56,081 bases of DNA from NCBI GenBank assembly GCA_024709145.1, contig JANJXG010000031.1:1-56081 (forward strand), read 5' to 3'. The DNA comes from Bacteroidales bacterium (GTDB taxonomy: Bacteria; Bacteroidota; Bacteroidia; Bacteroidales; F082). Below, in pieces: positions 53,831-56,081 of this stretch (positions are counted from its first letter, which is position 1; each line of letters begins with the position of its first letter). The translations under genes and the position numbers were made by a program. The notes under the pieces were generated by a model that saw nothing but the letters and a program-made list of their open reading frames with translations, did not search any database and was not told the DNA's origin.

Positions 53831-56081
53831 ATGGTCAAGCGCTGCATAAACGATACATTATCAATAATTTATTCGGTCAGGAAAAGCCTTTTTTTCTTGA
53901 TTTTCGCATTGTTTTTTCTCAAATCGACGGAAACCAGATCACAACCTTCCCGTCTTGAGTTGATTCAGGCCGTTAGTTCGGATGCCTTGCCTGGTATCGA
54001 CATCAATTGCATCACGCAAGACAGTGCCGGGTTTATTTGGATCGGTACCTGGAAGGGGCTGTTCAGGTATGATGGCCGTGAAGTTTTAAATTATTCGATG
54101 CTGACCCGAAACAAGATCGGACGAAAGATTTCGACGCTTTACATCGATATTCTTGGGAATTTATGGGTTGGGACCTATAGTGAAGGGCTTTATCACTTCA
54201 ACCTCAAAACACAGCAAATCACTTCTTTCTCAACCATCAAAGGCATTAAAGCAGGGAATATTATCAACATCAATGCAGGGAAGAAGAACCACGTGCTGAT
54301 ATCGAGTTACGAGGGTATTTTTACATATAACCTTGATGCAGAACAGTTTGAAGAACAAGTGCTCACCTACGGCGAAGGATCGAACAACTTCAGACTCACA
54401 GCTGCATGGCTCGATCGTCACGAGAACCTCTGGGTTGGATCGGATCAGGGTTTGTTAAGGTTAGAGCCCGGAAATTCGAAACTCATCAATACCGGTCAGC
54501 TTTCCGGCAAATACATTCACCGCATTCTTGAGCTTGAGAACGGTTGGCTTGTTGTTTCAAATCTTGGTGGCAGCAGTTTGTTCGAGGTTCGCGGTAATCA
54601 GCTTAACAGCCTTGAAGAGAGTGTTTTGGGTAGTGGATTGCATCAGATAAAAGGAGAATCGAATTATGCTTTGCAATTACGCACCAATCCCGCTCAAATT
54701 TGGGTTGGAACCCACAGCGGGCTGTATATTTTGAACATGACCACTGGGCGTCGTGAGACAGAAGCCTTGTTTAAACTCGACGATGTTCTGAAAAGCGAGC
54801 TTCATGTTGAATCGATTTATGAAGACCGGCAGGGAATTGTTTGGGTTGGAACTAACAACGGGTTATTTAAATACGACCGCAACAGAAAGCCATTCCACAT
54901 GCAGGTTGTGGGTGGAGAGATGGCCTATGAGGTCATGGCTTTATCGCATTTTGAGCGTAATTCAATCTGGGCAGGAGCACGCGGAGGCGGTATTTTTCTT
55001 GTCGAGACTGATTTTTCCGGCCATCCCGGCAGGCAATACCCGCTTCGATTAAGGTCGGGTACGCTGAATGACGACCTGAAAGAAGATATCTTCTGCATTG
55101 AAAGCAGCCGGCCCGACGAACTTTGGGTGAGTACCAAAGGCAAAGGTATCATCAGGGTAGGGAATCCGGCGCTGAATGGCGGCATTGTAACCGGGCGAGA
55201 TGAGCGACAGTTTAACGAGCTCAATGGATTGCCCGACAACCATGTCATGACAATTTACCGCGACAGCCGTGGCCGTATCTGGGGTGGAAGCTGGTCGAAC
55301 GGATTGATTTTTTATGATGAGAAAACGGCAAATTTTGTACGTCTTAAAGGGGAACTCGCCAGAGAACTGAAAAAGTCACCAATTGTAAAAATCATTGAAT
55401 CAGAAGATAACACTTTTTATCTGGGCACCAGAGGTGATGGTCTGCTCCTGATCGAGTTGAATGAAAACCGCGATTCACTCGTGAGCCTTAAACGTAATAC
55501 ACACAATCCTGAGGACAGGCACTCGCTGGGTAATAATTTCATCTCAGATTTTCTACTGACTCCAACCCATGATCTATGGATTGCGACTGAATATGGTATC
55601 TCCATCCTGCAAAAAGGCGAAACTGTTTTTGTCAGTCCCGCAGAGCTGGGTTCGCTTCAAACCGCTGTGATTCAAAGCCTGATACCGGTTTCGGAAAATG
55701 AAATCTGGGTAGCTACCGAAAATGGTCTGAATAAAGTAATGGTGAGCAATGGATTGCCGGTAGGCGTTAGGAATTACAACAACCACGATGGTTTGGGAGT
55801 TACCTTTTTCAACATCAGTTCGGCAGTAGGTTTAGACAATGGTTTTTTATATTTTGGCGGAATGGAGGGCATTTGTTATGTTAGTCCGCTAAAAGTAATA
55901 GATTCAAAGTCTGTCCCTTTCCCGCTCATAACACAAATCAGGTTATTGAATGAAGTGCTCCTTGCCGGTGAGCGTTATGACGGATTGCCCATTTTGAAAC
56001 AATCTGCATGGTTTACGCCAGCTGTTAGCCTGAAACATTTTCAAAACACCCTTTCGTTTTCTTTTTCGGGCATGGATTTCA
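53831..56081 (+). CDS. two-component regulator propeller sensor, amino-terminal part (runs off the window)
   Basis: From the ATG at 53831 the frame is open to the end of the window (750 codons), so this is a 3'-truncated gene. A membrane-targeting signal (VRKSLFFLIFALFFL, about 17-31) is followed by a periplasmic domain of repeated regulator-propeller motifs: GFIWIGTWKGLFRYDG, NLWVGTYSEGLYHFN, NLWVGSDQGLLRLE, QIWVGTHSGLYILN, IVWVGTNNGLFKYDR, DLWIATEYGISILQK. Near the end the Ig-like Y_Y_Y domain begins (FQNTLSFSFSGMDF). Such proteins are the sensor of hybrid two-component systems or of sensor/LuxR-type regulators in Bacteroidota, usually controlling carbohydrate use. The cytoplasmic kinase or effector part lies outside, so the type cannot be decided. 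Its signal probably comes from a glycan. Confidence 0.88.
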   Translation, partial: MVKRCINDTLSIIYSVRKSLFFLIFALFFLKSTETRSQPSRLELIQAVSSDALPGIDINCITQDSAGFIWIGTWKGLFRYDGREVLNYSMLTRNKIGRKISTLYIDILGNLWVGTYSEGLYHFNLKTQQITSFSTIKGIKAGNIININAGKKNHVLISSYEGIFTYNLDAEQFEEQVLTYGEGSNNFRLTAAWLDRHENLWVGSDQGLLRLEPGNSKLINTGQLSGKYIHRILELENGWLVVSNLGGSSLFEVRGNQLNSLEESVLGSGLHQIKGESNYALQLRTNPAQIWVGTHSGLYILNMTTGRRETEALFKLDDVLKSELHVESIYEDRQGIVWVGTNNGLFKYDRNRKPFHMQVVGGEMAYEVMALSHFERNSIWAGARGGGIFLVETDFSGHPGRQYPLRLRSGTLNDDLKEDIFCIESSRPDELWVSTKGKGIIRVGNPALNGGIVTGRDERQFNELNGLPDNHVMTIYRDSRGRIWGGSWSNGLIFYDEKTANFVRLKGELARELKKSPIVKIIESEDNTFYLGTRGDGLLLIELNENRDSLVSLKRNTHNPEDRHSLGNNFISDFLLTPTHDLWIATEYGISILQKGETVFVSPAELGSLQTAVIQSLIPVSENEIWVATENGLNKVMVSNGLPVGVRNYNNHDGLGVTFFNISSAVGLDNGFLYFGGMEGICYVSPLKVIDSKSVPFPLITQIRLLNEVLLAGERYDGLPILKQSAWFTPAVSLKHFQNTLSFSFSGMDF

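Overview
This looks like a chromosomal window from a Bacteroidota bacterium, probably a free-living or sediment-type member of Bacteroidales or a related order. Reasons: seven genes encode secreted proteins that end in a type IX secretion (T9SS) type A sorting tail; recognisable promoters follow the Bacteroidota pattern (TTG/TTTG about 17-20 bp upstream of TAnnTTTG); ribosome binding sites are weak; and the gene content is typical (S37 peptidase, DnaE with a fused exonuclease, NDH-2, a two-component propeller sensor, exported GH2 beta-galactosidase). I see no rRNA, tRNA, CRISPR array, insertion sequence or prophage. All assignments rest on reading motifs; no database search was run.

Layout. 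1-4.9 kb: a 31-residue membrane peptide, an ECF sigma factor with no visible anti-sigma factor, and two tandem paralogous T9SS proteins carrying a thioredoxin-like CxxC domain. 5.2-9.2 kb: S37 peptidase, an S1-like RNA-binding candidate, a DUF2975/HTH pair under a dyad-rich promoter, and a CMD-family protein. 9.3-15.9 kb: Tex, a DUF4136 lipoprotein, a VOC/DUF4256 pair, a DUF2007 zinc-ribbon protein and a third CxxC T9SS protein. 16.1-24.2 kb: an AAA_14/DUF4143 ATPase whose promoter carries three phased copies of a 22-bp dyad, then saccharopine dehydrogenase and lysine-ketoglutarate reductase, pyruvate phosphate dikinase with a lysine-rich tail, and a decayed second AAA_14/DUF4143 gene. 24.3-30.8 kb: a crotonase / 3-hydroxyacyl-CoA dehydrogenase / thiolase operon converging on a ModE / WtpA-like lipoprotein / ALDH7 operon. 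30.9-36 kb: GH2 beta-galactosidase and a FadL-type outer membrane protein. 36-44.8 kb (minus strand): DnaE, a methyltransferase, DUF1801 and YdeI-like genes, and an M6-like metalloprotease. 45.1-56.1 kb: a YCF48-like T9SS protein, NDH-2, a beta-helix/FN3-like T9SS protein, a CotH-kinase T9SS protein, and the start of a propeller-type sensor that runs off the window.

How the genes fit together. The clearest pathway is lysine catabolism by the saccharopine route: LOR and SDH (17.5-20.2 kb) convert lysine to aminoadipate semialdehyde, ALDH7 (27.9-29.4 kb) oxidises it to aminoadipate, and the crotonase/HBD/thiolase operon between them could finish crotonyl-CoA to acetyl-CoA. The most unexpected point is that the ALDH7 gene is translationally coupled (ATGA overlap) to an orphan molybdate/tungstate-binding lipoprotein and a short ModE regulator, and a ModE-box-like dyad overlaps the promoter of that operon. 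The other theme is cell-surface protein biology: many T9SS cargo proteins, three with a thioredoxin-like active site and one with a CotH protein kinase domain.
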